Positions 1 through 7,698 of a stretch of DNA of 64,000 bases are shown in pieces. Position numbers and translations under genes: made by a program. Under the pieces are notes generated by a model. That model saw nothing but the letters and a program-made list of their open reading frames with translations. It had not been told where the DNA came from and ran no database searches. This DNA comes from an uncultured Lachnospiraceae bacterium (GTDB lineage Bacteria > Bacillota > Clostridia > Lachnospirales > Lachnospiraceae): NCBI GenBank assembly GCA_910585075.1, contig CAJUED010000006.1, positions 30,281 to 94,280 of the forward strand, written 5' to 3'. How positions within the stretch are numbered: position 1 is the first letter of the stretch; the number at the start of each line of letters is the position of its first letter.

Positions 1-200
1 CCTTGGACCCTTCCCATGTACTCCTGGCAATCGGCCTTCCTCATGAAATTGCCCATGGCTCTTTGCGTCTTACCTTAAGTGAAGACAATACCATGGAGGA
101 GATGGACGTGGCGGTTGCGGCCATCGAAGAAGCGGTTAGCAAACTGCGGCAGATGTCCCCGCTATATGAGGATTTTATCAAGAAAGAGAAACTGCGGTAA
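1..200 (+). CDS. nifS: Cysteine desulfurase (NifS/IscS family), C-terminal end only
   Basis: Only the last 65 or so residues lie in the window; the frame is open through the left edge. The stretch SHVLLAIGLPHEIAHGSLR followed by TLSEDNT is the typical C-terminal part of PLP-dependent NifS/IscS cysteine desulfurases, which take sulfur from L-cysteine as an enzyme persulfide. The catalytic lysine and cysteine are upstream and not visible. A NifU-type scaffold and the tRNA thiolase MnmA follow on the same strand, so the enzyme probably supplies sulfur both for Fe-S assembly and for tRNA thiolation. The family call is firm; NifS versus IscS subtype is not decided by this fragment. Confidence 0.85.
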   Translation, partial: LDPSHVLLAIGLPHEIAHGSLRLTLSEDNTMEEMDVAVAAIEEAVSKLRQMSPLYEDFIKKEKLR

Positions 201-284
201 TCGCACTTGACTTGCTAAAGGACCGGTCGGCGGCAGAGTGTGACAGAGCGATTCATAAAAACGGTTCAATATCCATACATGAAA

Positions 285-321
285 GGCATGTTGCGCTTAG
301 CAGTACAGCAAGCTCCATGCC
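285..321 (+). other. Intercistronic stem-loop between nifS and nifU
   Basis: GGCATG (285-290) pairs with CATGCC (316-321), with an inner TTGC/GCAA pairing. No U tract follows, so it looks like an mRNA processing or stability hairpin and not a terminator. Confidence 0.4.
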
Positions 322-378
322 GGTTTGCATGTAGCGGGGGTATTGACCGGATGAAGATGAAAAGAAAGGAAATGAGTT

Positions 379-813
379 ATGTACAGTGAAAAGGTAATGG
401 ACCATTTTACAAATCCCAGAAACATGGGTGAGATAGAAAATGCCAGCGGCGTAGGGACCGTGGGCAATGCCAAATGCGGGGATATCATGCGAATCTATCT
501 GGACATTGATGAAAATCATGTGATTCAGGATTGTAAATTCAAAACATTTGGGTGCGGGGCAGCAGTGGCCACCAGCAGCATGGCTACCGAACTGGTAAAG
601 GGAAAAACAGTGGAGGAAGCCCTTGGTGTAACCAACAAGGCGGTCATGGAGGCTCTTGACGGACTACCGCCGGTGAAGGTGCACTGCTCTTTGCTTGCAG
701 AGGAGGCAATCCACGCCGCACTTTGGGACTACGCGAAGAAAAACGATATTAAAATCGAAGGCTTAAAAGAACCAAAAAATGATATCAGCGAAGAAGATAC
801 GGAAGACTATTAA
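379..813 (+). CDS. nifU: Fe-S cluster assembly scaffold NifU/IscU-like
   Basis: 144 residues, the size of the clostridial IscU-like NifU proteins. The three cluster-ligating cysteines are visible: C33 in NAKCGD (with the conserved Asp after it), C59 in FGCGAA and C103 in VHCS. The protein accepts sulfur from the desulfurase encoded just upstream and builds a transient Fe-S cluster for transfer to apoproteins. The start has a good purine-rich site (AAAGGAAATGAG) directly before it. The acidic tail after residue 125 is dispensable-looking. It probably forms an operon nifS-nifU-mnmA. Confidence 0.93.
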   Translation: MYSEKVMDHFTNPRNMGEIENASGVGTVGNAKCGDIMRIYLDIDENHVIQDCKFKTFGCGAAVATSSMATELVKGKTVEEALGVTNKAVMEALDGLPPVKVHCSLLAEEAIHAALWDYAKKNDIKIEGLKEPKNDISEEDTEDY

Positions 814-899
814 GTAAACATTCAGCCGGTCGGAAATATTTTGTTAAATATGGCAAAGAGGGTTTATGCAATATGCTGCCAGCAGTATGGAGGAGTATC

Positions 900-1985
900 A
901 TGAAACAAAAAGTAGTGGTGGGCATGTCAGGAGGAGTTGACTCCGCTGTGGCGGCTTATCTTTTAAAAGAACAGGGATATGAGGTCATAGGAGTCACCAT
1001 GCAGATTTGGAATGAGGATTTACCTCATGAAGAAGACGGTGGCTGCTGCGGCCTTTCCGCGGTGGAAGATGCAAGGCGGGTAGCGGGTGTACTTGACATT
1101 CCCCACTATGTCATGAATTTCAAAAAGGAATTCCAGGATAAGGTGATAGATTATTTTATTTCGGAGTATCTTTTGGGAAGGACGCCAAATCCCTGCATTG
1201 CCTGCAACAGATACGTGAAATGGGAAGCCCTCCTTAGGCGGAGCATGGAGATTGGAGCGGACTACATTGCAACAGGCCACTATGCCGGAGTAGGGAGACT
1301 TGCAAATGGAAGATACGCGGTGCGTAATTCCGTTACGGCCCAAAAGGATCAGACCTACGCCCTCTACAATCTGACACAATTTCAACTGGCACATACGCTT
1401 ATGCCGGTAGGAGATTACACAAAAGAAGAAATAAGAGCCCTTGCGGAAAAAAATGGGCTGCCGGTGGCGGGAAAAGCTGACAGCCAGGATATTTGTTTCG
1501 TGCCTGATGGAGATTATGCGGGCTTTATCGCGCAGTCCGTACCGGAAAAGATTATGGGCCCCGGAAATTTTGTGTCGGAATCCGGAGAAATCATTGGAAT
1601 CCACAAAGGACTCACCCATTATACGGTTGGACAGCGCAAGGGCCTTGGCCTGTCCATGGGACACCCGGTATTTGTATCGGAGCTGCGTCCTGATACAAAC
1701 GAGGTGGTTATCAGTGATGAAGATGTATTTGCCACAGGACTTGTCTGCAACCGGATAAACTTCATGGGAATGGAAAATCTGGAAAAGCCCCGCAGGCTTT
1801 GGGCCAAGGTGCGCTACGCCCACAAAGGAGCGTGGTGCACGGCTTATCAGAGCGAGGAGGACGAAATCAGCGTATCTTTTGATGAGCCTGTCCGGGCCAT
1901 CACACCGGGACAGGCCGTGGTTTTTTACGACGGAGAATATGTGATGGGCGGCGGAACAATATTACAGCCGGTGAAACTCCGGTGA
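900..1985 (+). CDS. mnmA: tRNA-specific 2-thiouridylase MnmA
   Basis: Adenylates and thiolates U34 of Lys, Glu and Gln tRNAs. The PP-loop ATP-binding motif SGGVDS is at residues 10-15. The two catalytic cysteines are C102 in NPCIACN and C199 in DSQDICFV; ATGHYA and the DQTYAL segment are also family signatures. I chose ATG 900 because GGAGGAG lies 6-8 bases before it; the longer in-frame start at 873 has no site. 361 residues is the normal length. It follows nifS and nifU, which supply sulfur. Its 3' end overlaps the convergent PHP gene by 24 bp, with no terminator seen between them. Confidence 0.95.
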   Translation: MKQKVVVGMSGGVDSAVAAYLLKEQGYEVIGVTMQIWNEDLPHEEDGGCCGLSAVEDARRVAGVLDIPHYVMNFKKEFQDKVIDYFISEYLLGRTPNPCIACNRYVKWEALLRRSMEIGADYIATGHYAGVGRLANGRYAVRNSVTAQKDQTYALYNLTQFQLAHTLMPVGDYTKEEIRALAEKNGLPVAGKADSQDICFVPDGDYAGFIAQSVPEKIMGPGNFVSESGEIIGIHKGLTHYTVGQRKGLGLSMGHPVFVSELRPDTNEVVISDEDVFATGLVCNRINFMGMENLEKPRRLWAKVRYAHKGAWCTAYQSEEDEISVSFDEPVRAITPGQAVVFYDGEYVMGGGTILQPVKLR

Positions 1986-2780
1986 CCTTTTCTCGAAAAC
2001 AGTATAATACCGAAAGCCGCAGCCGGTGAGAATCTCCGCAGCCCGGTCAAAGCCTCTTGCAATATTTGCCGGGGCATGGGCGTCGGAGCCCACCGTGATC
2101 ATCTCGCCGCCTAACTCTTTATACCGCTTTAAAACATCCGTACAGGGATTTAACTCTTTGAGCTGATAACCGATAGCCCCCGTATTTACCTCGAGCCCTA
2201 TCTCCTTTTCGATTAAAATCTCCAGAATTTTATCGAAAATATCTTTATATTTATCATAGCAGTAATCCGCATCTTTTGTTTTCCCGTAGCGGACCACATA
2301 ATCCAGATGGCCGTAAACATCAAAATTTTCAAAGGCTTTCAGGTTGTCCAAAATAGAGGCAAAGTATTCTCTGTAAGCCTCCTCATCGCTCCTCCCTTCA
2401 TAAAAATCCGGGAAATAGGGATCCTTCCTGTTGCACAGATGAGAGGAGCCTATGATAAAGTCAAAGTCATGGTTTTTGGCATAAACTGCCAGCTCCCGGC
2501 GGAGGTGGGGCTGGAGGCCTAATTCAACGCCAAAAAGAAGCCTGATTTTCCCTGCATACTTTTCCTTACAGCGAATCAATTCATACAGATAGGAATCGGT
2601 ATTCAGTTCAAACATGCCATCTTCATCAGGTTTAGTGTACACATAGTCCATATCCAGATGCTCCGTAAAGCACATGGTGTCAAGTCCAAGGGAAATCCCC
2701 TTTAAAATCATTTCCTCCATAGGAGCGTCACTGTCCCCGGAAAAAGAGGAGTGTAAATGCAAATCCGCTTTCAAAGCCAT
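1962..2780 (-). CDS. PHP-domain phosphatase, histidinol-phosphatase (HisJ/HisK) family
   Basis: 272 residues, the usual length for the HisJ/HisK-type polymerase-and-histidinol-phosphatase family. Metal-binding signatures are in order: DLHLHSSFSGD near the N terminus, TEHLD, GSSHL and GSDAH near the C terminus. The likely reaction is L-histidinol phosphate to histidinol, but no his genes are nearby, so another phosphate ester is possible. ATG 2780 is chosen because AGGAAA precedes it; a second in-frame ATG four codons upstream overlaps that site. The leader carries one of the best copies of the candidate pseudoknot element described in the findings. Confidence 0.85.
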   Translation of the reverse strand: MALKADLHLHSSFSGDSDAPMEEMILKGISLGLDTMCFTEHLDMDYVYTKPDEDGMFELNTDSYLYELIRCKEKYAGKIRLLFGVELGLQPHLRRELAVYAKNHDFDFIIGSSHLCNRKDPYFPDFYEGRSDEEAYREYFASILDNLKAFENFDVYGHLDYVVRYGKTKDADYCYDKYKDIFDKILEILIEKEIGLEVNTGAIGYQLKELNPCTDVLKRYKELGGEMITVGSDAHAPANIARGFDRAAEILTGCGFRYYTVFEKRSPEFHRL

Positions 2781-2849
2781 AATTTTCCTCATTTCTGCGC
2801 TGCTCTCTGGGCATTGCAAGTTTGTGGATGCAGCGCTGACACAAACTTG
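2781..2849 (-). promoter_or_regulatory. Candidate pseudoknot leader RNA upstream of the PHP gene
   Basis: Read on the minus strand, CAAGTTTGTG (2849-2840) pairs perfectly with CACAAACTTG (2826-2817). The 13-nt loop contains GCGCTGC (2836-2830), which is complementary over 7 nt to GCAGCGC (2803-2797). That segment directly abuts AGAAATGAGG, the ribosome binding region, and ends 16 nt before the ATG at 2780. The arrangement predicts a loop-to-tail pseudoknot next to the ribosome binding site. Confidence 0.55.
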
Positions 2850-2853
2850 TGGG

Positions 2854-2947
2854 GGCTGTCGCAATAAGAATAGTAGACACAAGATATACGAATATCTGGT
2901 TCCTTGAAACACAGTATCCTGTATACAGTTTTCTTAATGCGACAGCC
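2854..2947. repeat. 94-bp element bounded by 17-bp near-perfect inverted repeats
   Basis: GGCTGTCGCAATAAGAA (2854-2870) is the reverse complement of 2931-2947 with one mismatch. The interior holds a further hairpin (AGATAT/ATATCT, 2882-2897) and a self-complementary GTATAC segment. It lies in the divergent region between the PHP gene and gap. It could be a small non-autonomous mobile element or a structured RNA. Confidence 0.5.
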
Positions 2948-3038
2948 TCTTTTGTTCTCCTTAAATAAATTTTGTGAATGAAATTATAAAAATTATATAA
3001 AAAATGGTGGGAAATGACAATTATTTTTCATTTACATC

Positions 3039-3067
3039 TTGAACTTTTGGGACAAATTAGGTAAAAT
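3039..3067 (+). promoter_or_regulatory. Vegetative promoter for gap-pgk-tpiA
   Basis: TTGAAC (3039-3044), a 17-bp spacer and TAAAAT (3062-3067), in an AT-rich stretch upstream of gap. This predicts a leader of about 185 nt that contains the dispersed hairpin repeat. Confidence 0.6.
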
Positions 3068-3138
3068 AATTCTGCTGATAAAATTTTGTCAATCTAAGTT
3101 CAAAGAGCCGGTGGGCGAAATGTGGCAACGTTTGACAC

Positions 3139-3172
3139 AATAAGCCAAACCGCAAAGCGTGACGGCGTTTGA
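3139..3172 (+). repeat. Dispersed hairpin repeat, family A (in the gap leader)
   Basis: 34-bp copy beginning AATAAGCC, with core CGCAAAGCG and ending CGGCGTTTGA. It is flanked by two degenerate copies at about 3107-3136 and 3177-3209, so three related units sit in tandem in the gap leader. Confidence 0.6.
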
Positions 3173-3259
3173 ACCATAAGACGGGGCGCAAAGCGAGGCT
3201 GCGTTGACAGATTGCAAAATAAAGAGGAATAATCAATCAAATTCAGGAGGGAACTAAAA

Positions 3260-4273
3260 ATGGCAGTAAGAGTAGCGATTAATGGTTTTGGCCGTATTGG
3301 TCGTCTTGCATTCAGACAGATGTTTGATGCAGAAGGTTACGAAGTAGTAGCAATCAATGACTTAACAAGTCCTGAGATGCTTGCTCACTTATTAAAGTAT
3401 GACACCGCACAGGGTAAATACAAATACGCTGACAGCGTATCCTACGGAGAGGATTCCATCACAGTGAATGGAAAGACCATCACAATCTACAAAGAAGCTG
3501 ATGCTAAGAACCTTCCTTGGGGAGAATTAAAAGTTGACGTAGTTCTTGAGTGTACAGGTTTCTATACATCCAAGGCAAAAGCAAGCGCACATATCGAAGC
3601 TGGCGCTCGTAAGGTAGTTATTTCCGCACCTGCAGGAAATGATCTTCCTACTATCGTTTACAATGTAAATCATGAGACATTAAAGGCAGAAGATACGGTT
3701 ATTTCCGCAGCTTCCTGTACAACAAACTGCTTAGCTCCTATGGCTAAGGCATTAAACGATCTGGCTCCTATCATGAGCGGTATCATGACAACAGTTCATG
3801 CTTACACAGGTGATCAGATGATCCTTGACGGACCTCAGAGAAAGGGCGACAAGAGAAGAAGCCGTGCAGGCGCTCAGAATATCGTTCCCAACTCAACAGG
3901 TGCTGCTAAGGCTATCGGCCTTGTTATCCCTGAATTGAACGGCAAGCTCATCGGCTCCGCTCAGCGTGTTCCTACCCCTACAGGCTCTACAACTATCTTA
4001 GTTGCAGTTGTTAAGGGTGCAGTTACCAAAGAGCAGATCAATGACGCTATGAAGGCAGCTTCTACAGAGTCTTTCGCTTACAACACAGACGAAATCGTTT
4101 CTTCCGATATCATCGGCAGCACATACGGTTCAATCTTTGATGCTACACAGACAATGGTAGCTCCTATGGAAGATGGCAATACTCAGGTTCAGGTTGTTTC
4201 CTGGTATGACAATGAGAATTCTTACACAAGCCAGATGGTAAGAACAATCAAATACTTCTCAGAGTTAGCATAA
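3260..4273 (+). CDS. gap: Glyceraldehyde-3-phosphate dehydrogenase, type I
   Basis: Oxidises glyceraldehyde 3-phosphate to 1,3-bisphosphoglycerate with NAD in glycolysis. The Rossmann motif NGFGRIGR is at the N terminus, N33-D34 fits NAD preference, and the catalytic C153 lies in SAASCTTNCLAP with H180 as its partner. 337 residues is the family norm. AGGAGG sits 8 bases before the ATG. It heads a cluster with pgk and tpiA. Codon use is noticeably biased to a narrow set, as expected for a highly expressed gene. Confidence 0.98.
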   Translation: MAVRVAINGFGRIGRLAFRQMFDAEGYEVVAINDLTSPEMLAHLLKYDTAQGKYKYADSVSYGEDSITVNGKTITIYKEADAKNLPWGELKVDVVLECTGFYTSKAKASAHIEAGARKVVISAPAGNDLPTIVYNVNHETLKAEDTVISAASCTTNCLAPMAKALNDLAPIMSGIMTTVHAYTGDQMILDGPQRKGDKRRSRAGAQNIVPNSTGAAKAIGLVIPELNGKLIGSAQRVPTPTGSTTILVAVVKGAVTKEQINDAMKAASTESFAYNTDEIVSSDIIGSTYGSIFDATQTMVAPMEDGNTQVQVVSWYDNENSYTSQMVRTIKYFSELA

Positions 4274-4308
4274 TTAAATCTCATTTAATTGAGATTGGCA
4301 AAGACCTT

Positions 4309-4337
4309 AAGGGTCCGGTCTTATGGACCGGATCCTT
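4309..4337 (+). terminator. Stem-loop between gap and pgk (attenuator or processing hairpin)
   Basis: A 12-bp stem (4309-4320 with 4326-4337, one G-U pair) and a 5-nt loop, followed by ATTTATATTT and not a solid U tract. Termination is probably partial, so pgk may still be read from the gap promoter; it may instead protect the gap transcript 3' end. Confidence 0.5.
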
Positions 4338-4374
4338 ATTTATATTTAGAAAATATTTGTGGAGGAAATAAATC

Positions 4375-5598
4375 ATGGGATTAAATAAGAAATCAGTTGA
4401 TGATATCAACGTAGCAGGAAAACGCGTACTTGTAAGATGCGATTTCAATGTACCTCTCAAAAACGGCGAGATTACAGACGAAACACGTATCGTTGCAGCG
4501 CTTCCCACAATCAATAAATTACTTGCAGACGGCGGAAAAGTAATTCTCTGCTCACACCTTGGCAAGGTAAAAAATGGCCCTAACGAAGGTGAATCATTAG
4601 CACCTGTTGCCAAGAGACTTTCCGAGAAGCTTGGCAAGGATGTTAATTTCGTTGCAGATTACAATGTAACAGGCGAGGCTGCTACAGCAGCAGTTGCAGC
4701 TATGAAAGAAGGAGATGTAGTTCTGCTTCAGAATACACGTTTCCGTGGCAAAGAAGAAACAAAGAACGGCGAAGAATTCAGCAAAGAACTGGCAGACCTC
4801 GCTGACGTTTATGTATGTGACGCTTTTGGTTCCTCCCACAGAGCACATGCGTCTGTTGCAGGCGTAACAGAGTGCATCCGCGCAAAGGGCGGCGAGTGTG
4901 CGGTTGGATACTTAATGCAGAAGGAAATTGACTTCCTTGGAAATGCGGTAGAAAATCCTGTAAGACCTTTCGTAGCAATCCTTGGCGGCGCTAAGGTAGC
5001 TGATAAGCTTAATGTTATCAATAACCTGCTTGAGAAGTGTGATACCCTGATCATCGGCGGCGGTATGGCATTTACCTTCTTAAAAGCACAGGGCTATGAG
5101 ATTGGTAAGTCTCTGGTAGACGACGAGAAGCTTGACTATTGTAAGGAAATGATGGATAAGGCGCAGAAGCTTGGAAAGAAATTACTGCTTCCTGTAGATA
5201 CCACAATTGCAGCTTCCTTCCCGAACCCTATTGACGCTGAAATTGAAGTATCCGTAGTTGACGCTGACAAGATTCCTGCTGATATGGAAGGTCTTGATAT
5301 CGGACCTAAGACAGCTGAATTATATGCAGATGCTGTTAAGTCTGCTAAGACCGTTGTCTGGAACGGACCTATGGGCGTATTTGAGAACCCTGTTCTTGCA
5401 AAAGGGACAATCGCAGTGGCTAAATCTCTTGCAGAGACAGATGCAACAACCATTATCGGTGGCGGCGATTCCGCAGCGGCAGTTAACCAGTTAGGTTTTG
5501 CTGATAAGATGAGCCATATTTCCACAGGCGGCGGCGCTTCCCTTGAGTTCTTAGAGGGCAAGGAGCTTCCCGGTGTAGCAGCAGCGGATGATAAATAA
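4375..5598 (+). CDS. pgk: Phosphoglycerate kinase
   Basis: Transfers the acyl phosphate of 1,3-bisphosphoglycerate to ADP. Family marks: VLVRCDFNVPL near residue 20 (substrate-binding Arg/Asp/Asn), the basic substrate-binding segment HLGKVKNG, ILGGAKVADK in the middle, NGPMGVFE and IIGGGDSAAA in the C-terminal nucleotide domain. 407 residues is slightly above the usual 390-400, with an extra acidic C-terminal tail. The start has GGAGGAAATAA in front. Second gene of the gap-pgk-tpiA cluster. Confidence 0.98.
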   Translation: MGLNKKSVDDINVAGKRVLVRCDFNVPLKNGEITDETRIVAALPTINKLLADGGKVILCSHLGKVKNGPNEGESLAPVAKRLSEKLGKDVNFVADYNVTGEAATAAVAAMKEGDVVLLQNTRFRGKEETKNGEEFSKELADLADVYVCDAFGSSHRAHASVAGVTECIRAKGGECAVGYLMQKEIDFLGNAVENPVRPFVAILGGAKVADKLNVINNLLEKCDTLIIGGGMAFTFLKAQGYEIGKSLVDDEKLDYCKEMMDKAQKLGKKLLLPVDTTIAASFPNPIDAEIEVSVVDADKIPADMEGLDIGPKTAELYADAVKSAKTVVWNGPMGVFENPVLAKGTIAVAKSLAETDATTIIGGGDSAAAVNQLGFADKMSHISTGGGASLEFLEGKELPGVAAADDK

Positions 5599-5723
5599 TA
5601 TTTCAAAGCATTTTTGATATGCAAATACGTAACCCATGCGGTATTTGTCAAAGGTCCGGAGGTGTTTTTGACATTTGACTTATTGGCGGTGGGAATAAAA
5701 AAGCAGAAAGAAGGAAATAGAAA

Positions 5724-6473
5724 ATGGCAAGAAGAAAAATCGTAGCCGGCAACTGGAAGATGAACATGACTCCCAGTGAGGCAGTGAAATTATGTGGCGA
5801 GTTAAAAGATTTGGTTAAATCCGATGATGTAGATGTAGTTTATTGTGTTCCCGCAATTGATATTGTTCCTGTTGTGGAAGCTGTTAAAGGTACCAACGTT
5901 GAGGTTGGCGCTGAAAATATGTACTTTGAAGAAAAGGGTGCATACACAGGAGAAATCTCCGCAGCTATGATCAAGGATGCAGGCGCAAAATATGTCATCA
6001 TTGGACACTCTGAGAGACGTGAATATTTCAAAGAGGATGATGATTTATTAAACAAGAAGGTTAAGAAGGCATTTGAGGCTGGCCTTACACCAATCCTTTG
6101 CTGTGGCGAGACCTTAGAGCAGAGAGAGATGGGAATTACCCTTGACTGGATCCGTATGCAGATTAAGTCTGACCTGGTTGGCGTCAGCGCAGAGCAGGTT
6201 GCATCCATGGTTATCGCTTACGAGCCTATCTGGGCAATCGGAACAGGCAAGACAGCTACCACAGAGCAGGCTCAGGAAGTTTGTAAGGCAGTTCGTGACT
6301 GTGTTGCAGAGATTTATGATGCGGCTACGGCAGATGCGGTTCGTATCCAGTACGGCGGTTCCGTAAATGCTGGCAATGCGGCAGAACTGTTTGCACAGCC
6401 TGACATTGACGGCGGCCTTGTTGGCGGCGCATCCCTTAAGGCTGATTTCGGGAAGATTGTAAACTATAAATAA
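5724..6473 (+). CDS. tpiA: Triosephosphate isomerase
   Basis: Interconverts dihydroxyacetone phosphate and glyceraldehyde 3-phosphate. Catalytic residues are visible: K12 in GNWKMN, H95 in IIGHSERR and E167 in AYEPIWAIGTGK. 249 residues, normal length. The start is preceded by AAGAAGGAAATAGAAA. A 125-bp gap separates it from pgk, without a clear terminator, so it probably belongs to the same transcription unit, which ends at the strong terminator just downstream. Confidence 0.98.
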   Translation: MARRKIVAGNWKMNMTPSEAVKLCGELKDLVKSDDVDVVYCVPAIDIVPVVEAVKGTNVEVGAENMYFEEKGAYTGEISAAMIKDAGAKYVIIGHSERREYFKEDDDLLNKKVKKAFEAGLTPILCCGETLEQREMGITLDWIRMQIKSDLVGVSAEQVASMVIAYEPIWAIGTGKTATTEQAQEVCKAVRDCVAEIYDAATADAVRIQYGGSVNAGNAAELFAQPDIDGGLVGGASLKADFGKIVNYK

Positions 6474-6494
6474 GTAACAGATTGCACAACCAAC

Positions 6495-6538
6495 AGCACT
6501 GGATATAGGAGATATAATCCCTGTATCCAGTGCTTTTT
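6495..6538 (+). terminator. Rho-independent terminator of the gap-pgk-tpiA unit
   Basis: AGCACTGGATA (6495-6505) pairs with TATCCAGTGCT (6524-6534), an 11-bp perfect stem followed directly by TTTTT. Confidence 0.9.
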
Positions 6539-6542
6539 CATC

Positions 6543-6576
6543 AATAAGCCGGCTCGCAGAGCGTGGCGGCGTTTGA
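6543..6576 (+). repeat. Dispersed hairpin repeat, family A
   Basis: 34-bp copy: AATAAGCCGG, then CGCAGAGCG, then GGCGGCGTTTGA. It starts 5 bp after the U tract of the tpiA terminator. Confidence 0.7.
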
Positions 6577-6614
6577 TACACTCTTGCCAGTATACTTCTG
6601 TTTGGAAACCGATT

Positions 6615-6641
6615 AGCAACCTAAAAAATAGGTTGCTTTTT
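6615..6641. terminator. Second intrinsic terminator upstream of the lipoprotein pair
   Basis: AGCAACCTA (6615-6623) and TAGGTTGCT (6629-6637) form a 9-bp stem with an A5 loop, followed by TTTTT. It would stop read-through from glycolysis into the AT-rich block. Confidence 0.8.
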
Positions 6642-6733
6642 CTATATAAAAGGAGTACAATTTTTCGGATACGCTTATAGTTTCTTAATTTGGGAACTAT
6701 TCAATTTTACGACACAGGGAGGAAATAGACAGA

Positions 6734-7660
6734 ATGAAAAAGAAAACAGTAACATTATTATCTTTAGTATTATCACTATCATTATCAGGGTGTGGTGGGA
6801 ATAGTGCGGAAACAAATCAGGAATCGCAGACACAAGAACAAGAAGATATTGTTTATGAAGATGATGAGGAGGAATACGAAGAAGAAAATAAGTATGAAGA
6901 TATTATAGGAAAAGAATTTGAAAATGATGATATTTATATTAAAGTTGAAAACACAGAGCAAATGTTTGGAGTAGATGACGAATGGGAAGAAGCATATGGT
7001 CAAATAACAACAAATAAAGATATTCCGATTTATTGCGATGGTGGTTTTGAAATTGGTTATATAAAGACAGGATCAACAATCGACATAACAGAACATGGAA
7101 TATATAATGGAAATTCAAGTGCATATTATCGTTTTCCGAATCCTATTTCAGAAGCACCTTTTGATTATCTATATGTAAGCTATTTAGATTTTGATACAAA
7201 TACTTTTACTGTTGAAACCGAATCTTCTATAAAACATGCGGAAGAATGGGAACAGCAAAAAGAAGAAGAAGCCAATGCTCCATATGTTGAGATATTCGAA
7301 AAAGCCGGATATGATAAAGATAAAGAATACGCAATAGATGAATATATTGAAATTCTTACAAAAATCTTTGAAGAAATGGGAAAAGAATGCAATGTAGAAC
7401 TTGCAGGTATGTCTCCATTTGAAAATTATGATGGTTTTGGCATACAACTTACTCATGGAATAACAGAATACACAGAAGAAACGACTAAAAGCTTAATAAA
7501 TTATGTAGAGAATGGAAAAGATGGATTTGGTGGAATAACAGAATTTTGTGTTGTGAAAGCACAAAATGATAAAGGAGAAGAAGCAATAAATCTTTTCGTA
7601 AAAATAGACAGTGAAGAACATAAAAAGAATGAAGATGAATTTTATGATACTTATTATTAA
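6734..7660 (+). CDS. Putative lipoprotein, paralogue 1
   Basis: Not a family I recognise. The N terminus is a lipoprotein signal peptide: MKKK, a hydrophobic stretch and the lipobox LSGC with C20 as the lipidated residue, so the protein should be anchored outside the membrane. An acidic, Glu-rich low-complexity linker (about 21-58) follows. A core at about residues 59-155 contains GKEFENDD, IYCDGGFEIG and SAYYRFPNP, shared with the next gene. The C-terminal third differs from the paralogue. AGGGAGGAAATAG precedes the ATG. Base composition is clearly more AT-rich than the flanking housekeeping genes, which suggests an acquired block. Confidence 0.75.
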   Translation: MKKKTVTLLSLVLSLSLSGCGGNSAETNQESQTQEQEDIVYEDDEEEYEEENKYEDIIGKEFENDDIYIKVENTEQMFGVDDEWEEAYGQITTNKDIPIYCDGGFEIGYIKTGSTIDITEHGIYNGNSSAYYRFPNPISEAPFDYLYVSYLDFDTNTFTVETESSIKHAEEWEQQKEEEANAPYVEIFEKAGYDKDKEYAIDEYIEILTKIFEEMGKECNVELAGMSPFENYDGFGIQLTHGITEYTEETTKSLINYVENGKDGFGGITEFCVVKAQNDKGEEAINLFVKIDSEEHKKNEDEFYDTYY

Positions 7661-7698
7661 TTTTAGGAAAGAGACTTTAGATTAAAAAGGAGATAGAA

